Source: Pseudomonas taetrolens
GTDB lineage: Bacteria > Pseudomonadota > Gammaproteobacteria > Pseudomonadales > Pseudomonadaceae
Reading direction: 5' to 3'
DNA: 64,000 nt
NCBI RefSeq assembly: GCF_900475285.1
Contig: NZ_LS483370.1
Location: 1,316,001-1,380,000, forward strand
Part shown: one piece after another, positions 34,133 through 43,694 of the stretch
Layout: every line of letters starts with the position of its first letter
Position numbering within the stretch: the first letter of the stretch is position 1
Program-made: the position numbers and the translations under genes
The notes under the pieces: generated by a model
Database searches by the model: none
Told to the model about the DNA's origin: nothing
What the model saw: the letters and a program-made list of their open reading frames with translations, nothing else

Positions 34133-34342
34133 CTAGTGGCGTTCATGCGCCAGGACTGCCTGGCAGAGCAAGTCCGGGGGGCTGAAACTGCTCGTTCGAG
34201 GGCCATTCTCTGCGCATTGCCAGGCCTGTGCATTGAGCTGAAGCATGATTTTGTGCGGGCTGCGCACACCCGGCTGCCAGGCCGGCGCGAACGCGGGTGC
34301 CAACCTCGCGAGCAACGGGGTGGAGCTTTGAAACGGGTTCAT
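34133..34342 (-). CDS. Uncertain small ORF in the lipoprotein/moaB spacer
   Basis: This would be a 69-residue protein (MNPFQSSTPLLARLAPAF start). A GGAG lies rather far upstream of the ATG. The GC-rich codon positions look partly coding, but no domain or membrane segment is recognised and the surrounding spacer (34055-34420) otherwise holds only the moaB leader. It may be real or chance. Confidence 0.3.
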   Translation of the reverse strand: MNPFQSSTPLLARLAPAFAPAWQPGVRSPHKIMLQLNAQAWQCAENGPRTSSFSPPDLLCQAVLAHERH

Positions 34343-34420
34343 GCAGGACTCTGCTCCACCCGATAAAAGAGGCCTGTGATATAACTCAGGGCTGATTTTT
34401 CTACTCCCTGGACCTCGACT

Positions 34421-34960
34421 ATGAAAGCCAAGGTTGACGCACCTTTCGTCCCTTTGAACATCGCTGTGCTGACAGTCAGTGATACGCGTACCCTCGACAC
34501 CGACACCTCTGGGCAGGTCTTTGTCGATCGTCTGAATGCATCCGGCCACCAGTTGGCGGCGCGAGTATTGCTCAAGGATGATCTCTACAAAATCCGCGCT
34601 CAGGTGGCAACCTGGATTGCCGATGAGCACGTGCAGGTGGTGCTGATTACCGGTGGCACCGGATTTACCGGCCGCGACAGTACGCCCGAGGCGGTGAGCT
34701 GCCTGCTGGACAAGCAGGTTGATGGTTTTGGCGAGTTGTTCCGCCACATTTCGCTGGCAGACATAGGCACTTCGACCGTGCAGTCGCGAGCCTTGGCCGG
34801 CTTGGCCAATGGCACGCTGGTGTGTTGCCTGCCGGGTTCAACCAATGCGGTACGCACCGGTTGGGACGGCATTCTGGCCGAGCAGCTGGACTCACGACAT
34901 CGTCCCTGCAACTTTGTGGCCCATTTGAAGCAGGCACCGGCCTGTGACTCTCGTGGGTAA
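34421..34960 (+). CDS. moaB: Molybdenum cofactor biosynthesis protein B
   Basis: This 179-residue MogA/MoaB-fold protein adenylylates molybdopterin. The motif VVLITGGTGFTGRDSTPEAV (about residues 70-89) is the molybdopterin-binding signature, and CLPGSTNAVRTGWDGIL comes near the end. The last 17 bp overlap moeA, so the two are an operon for the final Moco insertion steps. It starts with ATG; AAGG-like signals are weak. Confidence 0.95.
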   Translation: MKAKVDAPFVPLNIAVLTVSDTRTLDTDTSGQVFVDRLNASGHQLAARVLLKDDLYKIRAQVATWIADEHVQVVLITGGTGFTGRDSTPEAVSCLLDKQVDGFGELFRHISLADIGTSTVQSRALAGLANGTLVCCLPGSTNAVRTGWDGILAEQLDSRHRPCNFVAHLKQAPACDSRG

Positions 34961-36170
34961 GCCGGGTCGCACCGGTGCGCTGATGCCTCTTGAGGAGGCC
35001 CGAGAGCGTCTGTTGGCGCTGGCGCACGCATCGCCTGTCCGCGAAAGCGAGTCGGTGGCGCTGGCCGCAAGCGAAGGGCGGGTCCTGGCCCGCGATCTGA
35101 TTTCAACCCTCGATCTTCCGCCCTGGCCCAACAGTGCAATGGACGGTTACGCGCTGAACCTGGCTGACTGGACAGATGAGCCGTTGGCAGTCAGTCAACG
35201 TGTTTTCGCCGGGCATGCCCCCGAACCCTTGGCTCCGGGCACCTGCGCGCGGATCTTTACGGGGGCTCCGGTGCCGGTGGGTGCCAACTGCGTTGAGATG
35301 CAAGAAAACGCCCAGGTGATGGCTGACGGCCGAGTGCTGTTCACCGAAGCCTTAAAGGCAGGCCAGAACATTCGTCCCCAGGGCCAGGAAACCACGGTTG
35401 GCGAAATCGTACTGCCTGCCGGGACCCGCCTCGGACCGATCGAGCAAGGGCTGGCAGCGTCCTTGGGATGTGCCACGCTGGACGTGATCCGCCGGTTTAA
35501 AGTCGCGGTCCTGTCGACGGGGGATGAGCTGATTGAGCCTGGCCAGCCTTTGGGGCCGGGGCAAATTTACAACAGCAACCGCAGGGTGCTGTGCAGTTGG
35601 TTGGCCCGACTGGGGTGTGAGGTTATCGATGCGGGCATCCTGCCTGACGACTTGCCCGCGACCCGCCAACGCTTGGCGGAGCTGGGTGCAGCCGACCTGA
35701 TTTTATCCACGGGCGGCGTTTCGGTCGGCGAGTCGGATTTTCTCGGCATGGCCTTGCGTGAGGCCGGCGAACTTGACCTGTGGAAGCTGGCAATCAAACC
35801 CGGGAAGCCTCTCACCTTCGGGCATTTCAACGGAACCCCGGTCATTGGCTTGCCAGGCAATCCGGCTTCGACGCTGGTGACCTTCGCGCTGTTGGCTCGC
35901 CCTTATCTGTTGCGTCGCCAGGGAGTGCAGGCTGTCGACCCGCTGACGTTCCAGGTGCCGGCCGGGTTTGCCTGGACCAAGCCCAGTAACCGCCGGGAAT
36001 ACTTGCGCGGGCGATTGGAGAACGGCCGCGCGGTGATCTACAAAAACCAGAGTTCGGGGGTTTTGCGCAGCGCGGCCTGGGCCGACGGCCTGGTGGAGGT
36101 CCTTGAAGGCAGTACGCTGGCGGAGGGTGACCCGGTCGGCTTTATCCCGTTGAGCGAAGTCCTGGGCTAA
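34944..36170 (+). CDS. moeA: Molybdopterin molybdenumtransferase MoeA
   Basis: This 408-residue enzyme inserts molybdate into adenylylated molybdopterin. The start may be GTG 34944 (overlapping moaB by 17 bp) or ATG 34983 (MPLEEARERL). Domain I/II motifs are visible: PPWPNSAMDGYAL (about residues 57-69), RIFTGAPVPVGANCVEMQE, and the MogA-like domain III with ILSTGGVSVGESDFLG and LPGNPASTLVTF. The C-terminal domain IV contains NRREYLRGRLE. It is translationally coupled to moaB. Confidence 0.93.
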   Translation: MTLVGKPGRTGALMPLEEARERLLALAHASPVRESESVALAASEGRVLARDLISTLDLPPWPNSAMDGYALNLADWTDEPLAVSQRVFAGHAPEPLAPGTCARIFTGAPVPVGANCVEMQENAQVMADGRVLFTEALKAGQNIRPQGQETTVGEIVLPAGTRLGPIEQGLAASLGCATLDVIRRFKVAVLSTGDELIEPGQPLGPGQIYNSNRRVLCSWLARLGCEVIDAGILPDDLPATRQRLAELGAADLILSTGGVSVGESDFLGMALREAGELDLWKLAIKPGKPLTFGHFNGTPVIGLPGNPASTLVTFALLARPYLLRRQGVQAVDPLTFQVPAGFAWTKPSNRREYLRGRLENGRAVIYKNQSSGVLRSAAWADGLVEVLEGSTLAEGDPVGFIPLSEVLG

Positions 36171-36194
36171 ATCGAGCCGTGACGGGCCGGGCAG

Positions 36195-37658
36195 TCAGGC
36201 GCTGCCCGAATCAGTCTCCAGCGGCATCCGGCCATAAATGTCGGCGAAACGCACGATGTCGTCCTCGCCGACATATTCCCCGCTTTGCACTTCGATCATC
36301 ATCAAGTCCACGGCGCCCGGGTTGACCAGTCGATGGTGCTTACCGGGCTTGATAAACGTGGACTCATTGGTGGCGAGCAGGTATTCGAGATCGCCATTGG
36401 TCACCTGTGCGGTACCGCTGAGGACGATCCAGTGCTCGCTCCGATGCTGGTGCATTTGCAGGGACAGTGCGCCCTGGGGTTTGACCACGATGCGTTTGAT
36501 CTTGAACCCCGGACCTTCTTCCAGCACGGTATACGAGCCCCATGGGCGCGTAACGGTGCGGTGCAGGCGGTAGGCATCATGGCCTTGGCGTTTAAGTGCC
36601 TGGGCGATGAACTTCACTTCCTGACTGCGTTTGCCGTCGGCAACCAGCAAGGCATCCGGGGTGTCGATAATGATCAGGTCATTGAGGCCGACCCCGCCCA
36701 CCAGACGTTTGGGTGAATCGATGTAACAGTTATGCACATCGTGCAGCACGTGTTCGCCATTGCACTGGTTGCCATTGCTATCTCCCGGGCTCAGCTCGCG
36801 CACCGCCTGCCAGCTGCCGATATCACTCCAGCCTAATTGACATGGAACCACAGCGACTTTTTGCGAGTGCTCCATCAGCGCGTAATCGATGGATATGTCG
36901 GGTACCTGGGCGAAGGTACGGCTGTCCAGTTCGAGGTGGAGTTCCTGTTTGCCTTTAAAGATCTGGCTCTGCTCAAGGCAGTTGGCGACAGCGCTCAGCA
37001 ACTGCGGCGCATGGGTCTTGAGTTCTTGCAACAGGCTGTCGACGCGCATGCAAAACATACCGCTGTTCCACAGGTGCAAGCCGCCGTCGAGATATTGCCG
37101 GGCTGTTGTCGCATCGGGCTTCTCGACAAAGCGGGCCACGGCAAAGCCCTCGTTGTTCAGCGCCTGACCTTTCTCGATATAGCCAAACCCGGTTTCGGCC
37201 TTGGTCGGCTGAATACCGAAAGTCACCAGCCAGCCTTCGTCGGCCAGTCGCCGGGCAGCGTCGACCGCTGCGCCGAATGCGGCAAGGTCCGTGATCAGGT
37301 GATCGGCTGGCAGTACCAGCAAGTGCGCCTCTGCTCCATGATGCCGGGAAACATGCAAGGCGGCTGCGGCGATTGCCGGAGCGGTATTGCGGCCGAAGGG
37401 TTCAAGGATGAAATCCAGCTCGACGTCTTCATCGTTCAGCGACCGGTAATCATCGAGGGTACGGAAAAACACGTCGCGCTGGGTCACCGTCAGCAGTTGA
37501 CCTGTATCGCACAAGCCAACGGCGCGGCGAAAGGTTTTTTGCAACAGGCTCTCGCCATCCTGCAAGCACATGAAGGGTTTGGGCATGGCCTCGCGCGACA
37601 CTGGCCAAAGCCGGGTGCCCGCGCCACCCGCGATGATGCAGGGGATGAGGGTGCTCAT
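36195..37658 (-). CDS. Mannose-1-phosphate guanylyltransferase/mannose-6-phosphate isomerase
   Basis: This 487-residue bifunctional enzyme makes GDP-mannose for exopolysaccharides or LPS. The N-terminal nucleotidyltransferase signature IAGGAGTRLWPVSREAMPKPF (residues 9-29) is intact, with FVEKPDATTA in the middle. The C-terminal cupin isomerase domain (about 350-480) has RPWGSYTVLEEG, QMHQHRSEHWIVLSGTAQV and the typical HRLVNPG. It is of the AlgA/PslB/WbpW type; with no polysaccharide cluster nearby the target polymer is unknown. Confidence 0.94.
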   Translation of the reverse strand: MSTLIPCIIAGGAGTRLWPVSREAMPKPFMCLQDGESLLQKTFRRAVGLCDTGQLLTVTQRDVFFRTLDDYRSLNDEDVELDFILEPFGRNTAPAIAAAALHVSRHHGAEAHLLVLPADHLITDLAAFGAAVDAARRLADEGWLVTFGIQPTKAETGFGYIEKGQALNNEGFAVARFVEKPDATTARQYLDGGLHLWNSGMFCMRVDSLLQELKTHAPQLLSAVANCLEQSQIFKGKQELHLELDSRTFAQVPDISIDYALMEHSQKVAVVPCQLGWSDIGSWQAVRELSPGDSNGNQCNGEHVLHDVHNCYIDSPKRLVGGVGLNDLIIIDTPDALLVADGKRSQEVKFIAQALKRQGHDAYRLHRTVTRPWGSYTVLEEGPGFKIKRIVVKPQGALSLQMHQHRSEHWIVLSGTAQVTNGDLEYLLATNESTFIKPGKHHRLVNPGAVDLMMIEVQSGEYVGEDDIVRFADIYGRMPLETDSGSA

Positions 37659-37918
37659 TCAGAAGGCCTCTTGATCTCGGGATTGTTGCCAGTAGGGTCG
37701 TTCATTGTGCTAATGAAGTATCAAATGCTGCGGCGGGTGAGTGGCTTTGTGCTCAAGTCTGACGGGTTTTGCGGCATTGAGCGAAGCTTGAATGCAACGG
37801 GCAGGCAGCCGAAGAGGAAAACGCCTACAAATCTAAGCTACAGAGATTGCGTATTTATGGGCTTTTTCAGTTTGTTTGTTGTCCATAAAAATCAGACACA
37901 CATTCCGAGGGATGACAC

Positions 37919-38818
37919 ATGAGTGCAGGTAAGGCGTTTTTGATTTTGCATGGCAAGCAAGCACTCAATGAAGACGTGCGTGCGGCCGTTGAGCACCGGC
38001 GTGAGCTGGGCTGGGAACTGGCGGTGCGACTGACGTGGGAAGCGGGTGATGCGCAACGGTTGGTGCAGGAAGCGCTGGCGGCTGGCTACACCCATGTGAT
38101 CGCCGGAGGCGGTGATGGCACGCTGAGGGATATTTGCGAAGCCATGGCCTTGGCCGATACCGAGGCCAGTCTGGTGCTGATGCCGCTGGGGACCGCAAAC
38201 GACTTTGCCCGCGCCGCAGGTGTTCCGCTGGACCCGCGCCAGGCCCTGGATCTGCTGGATGCCCCCGTTCGTCGCATCGACCTGGGGGAGGTCGGGGGTG
38301 AGCTGTTCTTGAACATGGCAACCGGTGGCTTTGGCAGCCAGGTCACGGCCAATACATCGGAAGACCTGAAAAAGGTGCTGGGCGGTGCGGCGTATCTGTT
38401 TACCGGACTTTCGCGCTTCAGTGAGCTGCATGCCGCCTACGCCGAGTTACAAGGCCCGGACTTCCACTGGAGGGGCGAATTGCTGGCGCTGGGAATCGGC
38501 AATGGTCGTCAGGCCGGTGGCGGTCATGAACTGTGCCCGGGTGCTCTGGCCGATGACGGCTTGCTCGACATCAGTATCCTGCCGGCGCCACAAGAGGTGG
38601 TGGGTACGTTGAAAGGCTTGATGGAGGGCGGCTGGGGCCTGGACAACATGTTCATCCGGGCGCGTTTGCCCTGGATTGAAATCAAGTCCTCCGAAGGCCT
38701 GTCGATCAACCTCGACGGCGAGCCTCTTGAAGGCGACAGCCTGCGTTTCAGCGTGCGTCAGCAAGCCTTGAAAGTCCACTTGCCGGAGGACTCCCCGCTG
38801 CTTGGTCAGCCCGGCTGA
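37919..38818 (+). CDS. Lipid kinase YegS-like (diacylglycerol kinase catalytic domain)
   Basis: This 299-residue kinase has the DAGK catalytic core AGGGDGTLRDICEAMALAD (about residues 62-80) and the following LMPLGTANDFARAAGVP. The C-terminal half forms the second domain, with DGEPLEGDSLRFSVR near its end. YegS phosphorylates phosphatidylglycerol in vitro. The protein is soluble or peripheral, with no membrane span. GGGATGACACATG precedes the start. Confidence 0.9.
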   Translation: MSAGKAFLILHGKQALNEDVRAAVEHRRELGWELAVRLTWEAGDAQRLVQEALAAGYTHVIAGGGDGTLRDICEAMALADTEASLVLMPLGTANDFARAAGVPLDPRQALDLLDAPVRRIDLGEVGGELFLNMATGGFGSQVTANTSEDLKKVLGGAAYLFTGLSRFSELHAAYAELQGPDFHWRGELLALGIGNGRQAGGGHELCPGALADDGLLDISILPAPQEVVGTLKGLMEGGWGLDNMFIRARLPWIEIKSSEGLSINLDGEPLEGDSLRFSVRQQALKVHLPEDSPLLGQPG

Positions 38819-38903
38819 CACATAAACGCGAGACCTGGCGTCAAGATCCGTGCAAGTCAGCCGATAACGCAGGACATCACGTTCTTACGCCCAGGAGTTA
38901 TTC

Positions 38904-39839
38904 ATGGCCGGTATTCTCGACACGGTAGACCAGCGCACGCAGTTGGTCGGTGAAAACCGACTGGAGCTGCTTATGTTCCGCCTGGGAGGTCGACAGCTGT
39001 TTGCGATCAACGTGTTCAAGGTGCAAGAAGTGCTGCAGTTGCCAAAACTGACGTTGATGCCACACCGCCACCCTCACGTGTGCGGAGTGGTCAACCTTCG
39101 CGGTAAAACGCTCCCCGTGATCGACTTGTCCCAGGCGATCGGCATGCGGCCGCTGGTGCCAGGTCCCGACAGCACGATTATCGTGACCGAGTACAACCGT
39201 TCGGTGCAGGCGTTTTTGGTGAGCGGTGTGGACCGTATCGTCAACATGAACTGGGAGGCCATTTTGCCGCCACCGGCGAGTGCCGGACGCCACCATTACC
39301 TGACTGCCATTAGCAAGGTCGAAGAGCAACTGGTCGAAATCATCGACGTCGAAAAAGTGCTGGCCGAGATCGTGCCCTACAGTGCCAAGGTTTCCCGCGA
39401 AAAACTGGACGATCCAATCCTTGAGCGGGCGCGCGGGCGTGAAGTGCTGTTGGTCGATGACTCCAGTGTGGCGTTGTCCCAGTTACGCGAAACCCTGTCT
39501 CAACTGGGGATCAAAATGCACGTCGCCAGTGACGGGCTCAAGGCCTTGAACCTGCTCAAGGGGTGGGCTGATACGGGCGAAGACATAACCGACAAATTGC
39601 TGATGATATTCACCGATGCCGAAATGCCGGAAATGGACGGTTACCGCCTGACCACTGAAGTTCGTAACGACCCGCGGTTGCGTGATCTGTACGTGGTGCT
39701 GCATACCTCGTTGTCCGGAAGCTTTAACGAATCGATGGTGAAAAAGGTCGGTTGCGACAATTTCCTCTCCAAGTTTCAGCCGGACAAACTGGTGGATGTG
39801 GTCCGTCAGCGCCTGCTGCGTGACGAAGAGCCGGCGTGA
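38904..39839 (+). CDS. cheV: Chemotaxis coupling protein CheV (CheW-REC fusion)
   Basis: This is a 311-residue protein. An N-terminal CheW domain (about 15-165; FRLGGRQLFAINVFKVQEVLQ, GVVNLRGKTLPVIDLSQAIG) joins a C-terminal receiver (about 175-300), with VLLVDDSSVALSQL and acceptor Asp in MIFTDAEMPEMDGYRL. It couples receptors to CheA and is tuned by phosphorylation. AGGAG precedes the ATG. No other chemotaxis gene is in the window. Confidence 0.94.
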   Translation: MAGILDTVDQRTQLVGENRLELLMFRLGGRQLFAINVFKVQEVLQLPKLTLMPHRHPHVCGVVNLRGKTLPVIDLSQAIGMRPLVPGPDSTIIVTEYNRSVQAFLVSGVDRIVNMNWEAILPPPASAGRHHYLTAISKVEEQLVEIIDVEKVLAEIVPYSAKVSREKLDDPILERARGREVLLVDDSSVALSQLRETLSQLGIKMHVASDGLKALNLLKGWADTGEDITDKLLMIFTDAEMPEMDGYRLTTEVRNDPRLRDLYVVLHTSLSGSFNESMVKKVGCDNFLSKFQPDKLVDVVRQRLLRDEEPA

Positions 39840-39913
39840 TCCACAACGAAGCAGCAACAGCGGCTGGCGACTCGTATACTGTGGCGTTTTTGAACTTGGC
39901 AGGGAGCTGACCA

Positions 39914-40720
39914 ATGCTGCGTTTAAGTGCGCTTTATCGTTTTCCGGTGAAATCTGGAAAAGGCGAAAGCCTGTCTCAGGCCCGACTCGACAAACTGGGT
40001 CTGGCAGGTGACAGGCGCTGGATGTTGGTGGACGAAGCGAGCGGGCGCTTTCTGACTCAGCGTTCCGACCCCGGGCTGAGCCAGCTCACGGCCTTGTGGA
40101 ATGCCTCCGGCGGGCTGACGTTGAGCGCCCACGGCCTTGATGCGCTGGAGGTCCCGGTGCCGGATGCCGAAACCGGCTTGCGTGGCGTCACGATCTGGCG
40201 CGATACCTTGCGCGTACCGGATGCAGGTGATGCTGCCGCTGACTGGCTAAGCCGTTTTGTTGGCAAATCGGTGCGGCTGGTGCATGTCCCGCTCGAGCGT
40301 GCGCGCACCACCGAAGCGGGTTATGGCCGGGATGATGACAAAGTGGCGTTTGCTGATGGCTACCCGCTGCTACTGATTGGTCAGGCGTCGCTGAATGATG
40401 TTTCGCACAAAGTTGGGAGGCCGCTGGAGATGCTGCGCTTCAGGCCAAACCTGGTGATTGAAGGCAGCGAAGCCTTTGCCGAGGACGGCTGGAAGCGCAT
40501 TCGCATCGGGGATGTCGAGTTCCGAGTGGTCAAGCCCTGTTCACGCTGCATTCTGACCACCATTGACCCGCAAACCGGTGTGCGTGACGAGCAGCGTGAA
40601 CCGCTGGCGACCTTGATGACCTATCGCAAGCAGGCAGAGGGGACAATGTTCGGCCAGAACCTGGTGAACGACGGCAACGGCCTGTTGGAAGTCGGCATGC
40701 CGGTGACGATTCTCGAATAA
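39914..40720 (+). CDS. MOSC domain-containing protein (YcbX-like)
   Basis: This is a 268-residue molybdenum-cofactor-sulfurase C-terminal family protein. The MOSC_N domain (LSALYRFPVKSGKGE, LAGDRRWMLVDEASGRFLTQR) precedes the MOSC domain with RFRPNLVIEGSEAFAEDGWK and the cysteine-bearing VKPCSRCILTTIDPQTG (about residues 203-219), the usual Moco-binding Cys. It probably binds Moco for N-hydroxylated base reduction, like E. coli YcbX, but lacks YcbX's C-terminal ferredoxin domain. Confidence 0.9.
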   Translation: MLRLSALYRFPVKSGKGESLSQARLDKLGLAGDRRWMLVDEASGRFLTQRSDPGLSQLTALWNASGGLTLSAHGLDALEVPVPDAETGLRGVTIWRDTLRVPDAGDAAADWLSRFVGKSVRLVHVPLERARTTEAGYGRDDDKVAFADGYPLLLIGQASLNDVSHKVGRPLEMLRFRPNLVIEGSEAFAEDGWKRIRIGDVEFRVVKPCSRCILTTIDPQTGVRDEQREPLATLMTYRKQAEGTMFGQNLVNDGNGLLEVGMPVTILE

Positions 40721-40730
40721 TCCCCCGCTT

Positions 40731-41539
40731 TGTAGGGGCCGAGCTTGCTCGCGATCCAGACGTCGCGGAGCTCCCTGCGAGAACGCAGTGATGCCATCGC
40801 GAGCAAGCTCGGCTCCTACAGGGGCCGGGCGGTGCTCAAACCTCTGTAGGAGCGAGCTTGCTCGCGATCCAGATGTCGCAGGACTCCCTGCAAAAACGCG
40901 GTGATGCCATCGCGAGCAAGCTCGGCTCCTACAGGGGGCGGGTGGTGCTCAAACTTCTGTAGGCGCGAGCTTGCTCGCGATCCGGGCGTCGCGAATCTCT
41001 CTGTAAAAACGCGGTGATGCCTTCGCGAGCAAGCTCGGCTCCTACAGGGGCGGGGTGGTGCTCAAACCTCTGTAGGAGCGAGCTTGCTCGCGATCCGGAC
41101 GTCGCGGAGCTCCCTGCAAGAACGCGGTGATGCCATCGCGAGCAAGCTCGGCTCCTACAGGGGCGGGGCGGTGCTCAAATTCCTGTAGGAGCGAGCTTGC
41201 TCGCGATCCGGACGTCGCGGAGCTCCCTGAGAGAACGCGGTGATGCCATCGCGAGCAAGCTCGGCTCCTACAGGGGCCGGGTGGTGCTCAAACTTCTGTA
41301 GGAGCGAGCTTGCTCGCGATCCAGACGTCGCGGAGCTCCCTGCAAGAACGCGGTGATGCCATCGCGAGCAAGCTCGGCTCCTACAGGGGCCGGGTGGTGC
41401 TCAAACTTCTGTAGGAGCGAGCTTGCTCGCGATCCAGGCGTCGCGGAGCTCCCTGAGAGAACGCGGTGATGCCATCGCGAGCAAGCTCGGCTCCTACAGG
41501 GGCCAGGCGGTGCTCAAACTCCTGTAGGCGCGAGCTCAG
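40731..41539. repeat. Tandem array of 113-bp REP-pair (BIME) units
   Basis: Seven full units start at 40731, 40845, 40958, 41071, 41184, 41297 and 41410, with a partial eighth at 41523; spacing is 113 bp (first 114). Each unit opens with TGTAGGAGCGAGCTTGCTCG and continues CGATCC, then a 40-bp variable part, then GATGCCATCGCGAGCAAGCT and CGGCTCCTACAG in inverted orientation, then a GC-rich linker ending GTGCTCAAA. Units differ by a few bases. It fills the spacer between the convergent MOSC and slt genes. These are paired Pseudomonas REP sequences. Confidence 0.93.
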
Positions 41540-41551
41540 TTCCTGCAAGGA

Positions 41552-43480
41552 TCATTGGTCATCAAAATATCGCTCGTGCCAGTCCACCAGCGGTTGCGGT
41601 ACGTTGAGCTTTTGGCCGTAGATCACCGAATATGACAGCACGTTTTGTACGTACTGGCGGGTTTCGTCGAAGGGAATGCTTTCGATCCATACGTCGAAAC
41701 CCAGGTGGTTCGCGCCTTTGAGCCATTGGCGAACACGGCCGGGGCCGGCGTTATAGGCCGCTGATGCCAGAACCCGGTTGCCATTGAACTGGCTGTGGAC
41801 CTGGCTCAGGTAGGCTGCACCCAGCTGGATGTTTTTGTCAGGGATCAGCACTTGCTGGGGCGAAGCCAGCGGGATGCTGAATTTTCGTGCGGTCTCTTTG
41901 GCGGTGGCAGGCATCAACTGCATCAGGCCGGTGGCGCCCACGCCAGAACGGGCGTCGGCCATGAATGCACTTTCCTGACGGGTAATGGCGAACACCCAGC
42001 TCGAGTGCAATCCGCGCACCTTGGCTTCACGCACCAGTGTGTCGCGGTGAGCCATCGGGAAGCGAATGTCCAGGTCATCCCAATACTTGGCCAGGCTGAT
42101 GGTGCGAATTGCCGGGAAATACCACTGCATGTCGTAGGCCAGCTTGGCCTGGGCGACCATTTCATCACGGCTGAACAATCGGCTGACGTGGTACCACTCG
42201 CGACGACCATCCACGATTTGCCCGCGATCATGGAATTCCAGAGCGCGCTGAATACCCGGGGTGTTGCGTACTTTTTTGATCACCTGCGGGCTGAGCATCA
42301 ACGGACGGTTGTTGAGCTGATAGGGTGTTTGCGCCCGGTCGGCGGCCAGGAAGCCATAAAAGTCACGCTCTTTGGCCACGGTCTTGAACAGGGCCTGAGC
42401 TTGCGGGTTCTTGGGCTCGGCCAGCTCAAGGCTGCGAGCTTGCCAGTAACGCCAGCGGCTGGTCGTAGCCAGATCTTGCGGCAGCTTGCGGGTCAACTGG
42501 TAGGCGTCTTCCCAGCGGGCCAGGCGCAACAGCAGGCGCAGGCGCCATTCGGTGACGGTGTTGTCCCGCAGTTCAGGGTCGTACCGGGTCATGATGTCCA
42601 GGCCGCGGCTGTCGTAGCGGCGGGCGAACGTCAGGCCGATTTCCCGAGCGATGGCGACTTTTTCGTCGCGGGAGAAATGCATGTTGGCGGCATAGGTGTC
42701 GAGCAGGGATGCGGCTTTTTCCGGATTTTGACGTGCCAAGCGGCGCAGGCCCAGGCCAACGGCGTCAGACATGGCCTCGCTGGCCGGTAGAAAGCGCGAA
42801 GGCTGGCTCAGCATGTCGGGCTTCTGCGCGACATCAATCATCAGTCTTGCCTGTGGGCCCAGGGTGTTGAGGCCATTGGCCAGAGAAGTGGCCAGCCCGT
42901 AATTCCGGGCTTCGGCCGCCAGTTTCACCCGCTGCCAGCGTTTTTGCTCGGTCAACTGGCCCTCGGCGGCCCACTGGCTGAACAATGCATCACAGGCGGC
43001 AGGCTGAGCCTTGCCCACCAGCCACAGTTTCTCGGCGGTGGCATAGCCTTCTGCCTTGAGCTTGTGCTGGACCTGATACTGGCCGTTCAGGCAGTCCAGT
43101 TCAGTGAAGTTGAGCTTGGGGTCGTAGTACTTGGCAAAGGTTGCCCAGTCGCCACGCTCGGCCAGCCAGCGCAACCAGCGCAATTTCATCCAGTTGGCCT
43201 GGGGCAGATCGCCATGGTCGGCGAGGAACCGTTCGATTTCCTGATTGCTGGCCGATTTCAGGCGCGCCGTCAGCTCGTCGTAGGCCAGGTAAGGCGTCAA
43301 CGGATAGGTTTTCAGGGCGTCGGCATTGCGCAAATACGGCCCGGAGTCACCCTTGCCCAAGGCCCGTTTTGCATCGTCATACAGCTGGCGTTGTTGGGTA
43401 AGGTCTGCGGCCTGGGCGTAGTGCGCGGCGCAGCCAGTGAGAAGCAGGCAGGATAAAAAGTTGAAAAGACGACTGCGCAT
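41552..43480 (-). CDS. slt: Soluble lytic murein transglycosylase
   Basis: This 642-residue periplasmic enzyme cleaves peptidoglycan to 1,6-anhydro-muropeptides. The start is ATG 43480 (MRSRLFNFLSCLLLTGCAAH); the frame extending to 43828 overlaps uup and lacks signals. A signal peptide has a possible lipobox LLTGCA (Cys17). A superhelical U-shaped region (about 30-440) precedes the catalytic SLT domain (about 470-600): FAITRQESAFMADARSGVGATGLMQLMP holds the catalytic Glu. It is oriented head-to-head with uup. Confidence 0.94.
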   Translation of the reverse strand: MRSRLFNFLSCLLLTGCAAHYAQAADLTQQRQLYDDAKRALGKGDSGPYLRNADALKTYPLTPYLAYDELTARLKSASNQEIERFLADHGDLPQANWMKLRWLRWLAERGDWATFAKYYDPKLNFTELDCLNGQYQVQHKLKAEGYATAEKLWLVGKAQPAACDALFSQWAAEGQLTEQKRWQRVKLAAEARNYGLATSLANGLNTLGPQARLMIDVAQKPDMLSQPSRFLPASEAMSDAVGLGLRRLARQNPEKAASLLDTYAANMHFSRDEKVAIAREIGLTFARRYDSRGLDIMTRYDPELRDNTVTEWRLRLLLRLARWEDAYQLTRKLPQDLATTSRWRYWQARSLELAEPKNPQAQALFKTVAKERDFYGFLAADRAQTPYQLNNRPLMLSPQVIKKVRNTPGIQRALEFHDRGQIVDGRREWYHVSRLFSRDEMVAQAKLAYDMQWYFPAIRTISLAKYWDDLDIRFPMAHRDTLVREAKVRGLHSSWVFAITRQESAFMADARSGVGATGLMQLMPATAKETARKFSIPLASPQQVLIPDKNIQLGAAYLSQVHSQFNGNRVLASAAYNAGPGRVRQWLKGANHLGFDVWIESIPFDETRQYVQNVLSYSVIYGQKLNVPQPLVDWHERYFDDQ

Positions 43481-43694
43481 GAGGCTTCCGTACTGATGAA
43501 AATGCGACAAGTGCAGGGACGCCCGGCACTGATTGGGTCGTAGCTTAGCCTTTTGCCAGCGGGTCGTGAACGGCTTGTCGGCCAACGGGCACAACTTGGC
43601 ACTAAATGAAGGCAAGAGGGCTGCGTGCAGTAAATACCCGGCCGCCCGAGGCCTCAAATCAGGTAGAATGCGCGCCCAGTTTTTGGAGAAGCTC

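Noticed and set aside
40731..41539. CRISPR array
   Set aside because: Units are 113 bp with palindromic REP sequences and the linkers repeat as well; there are no unique spacers and no cas genes.
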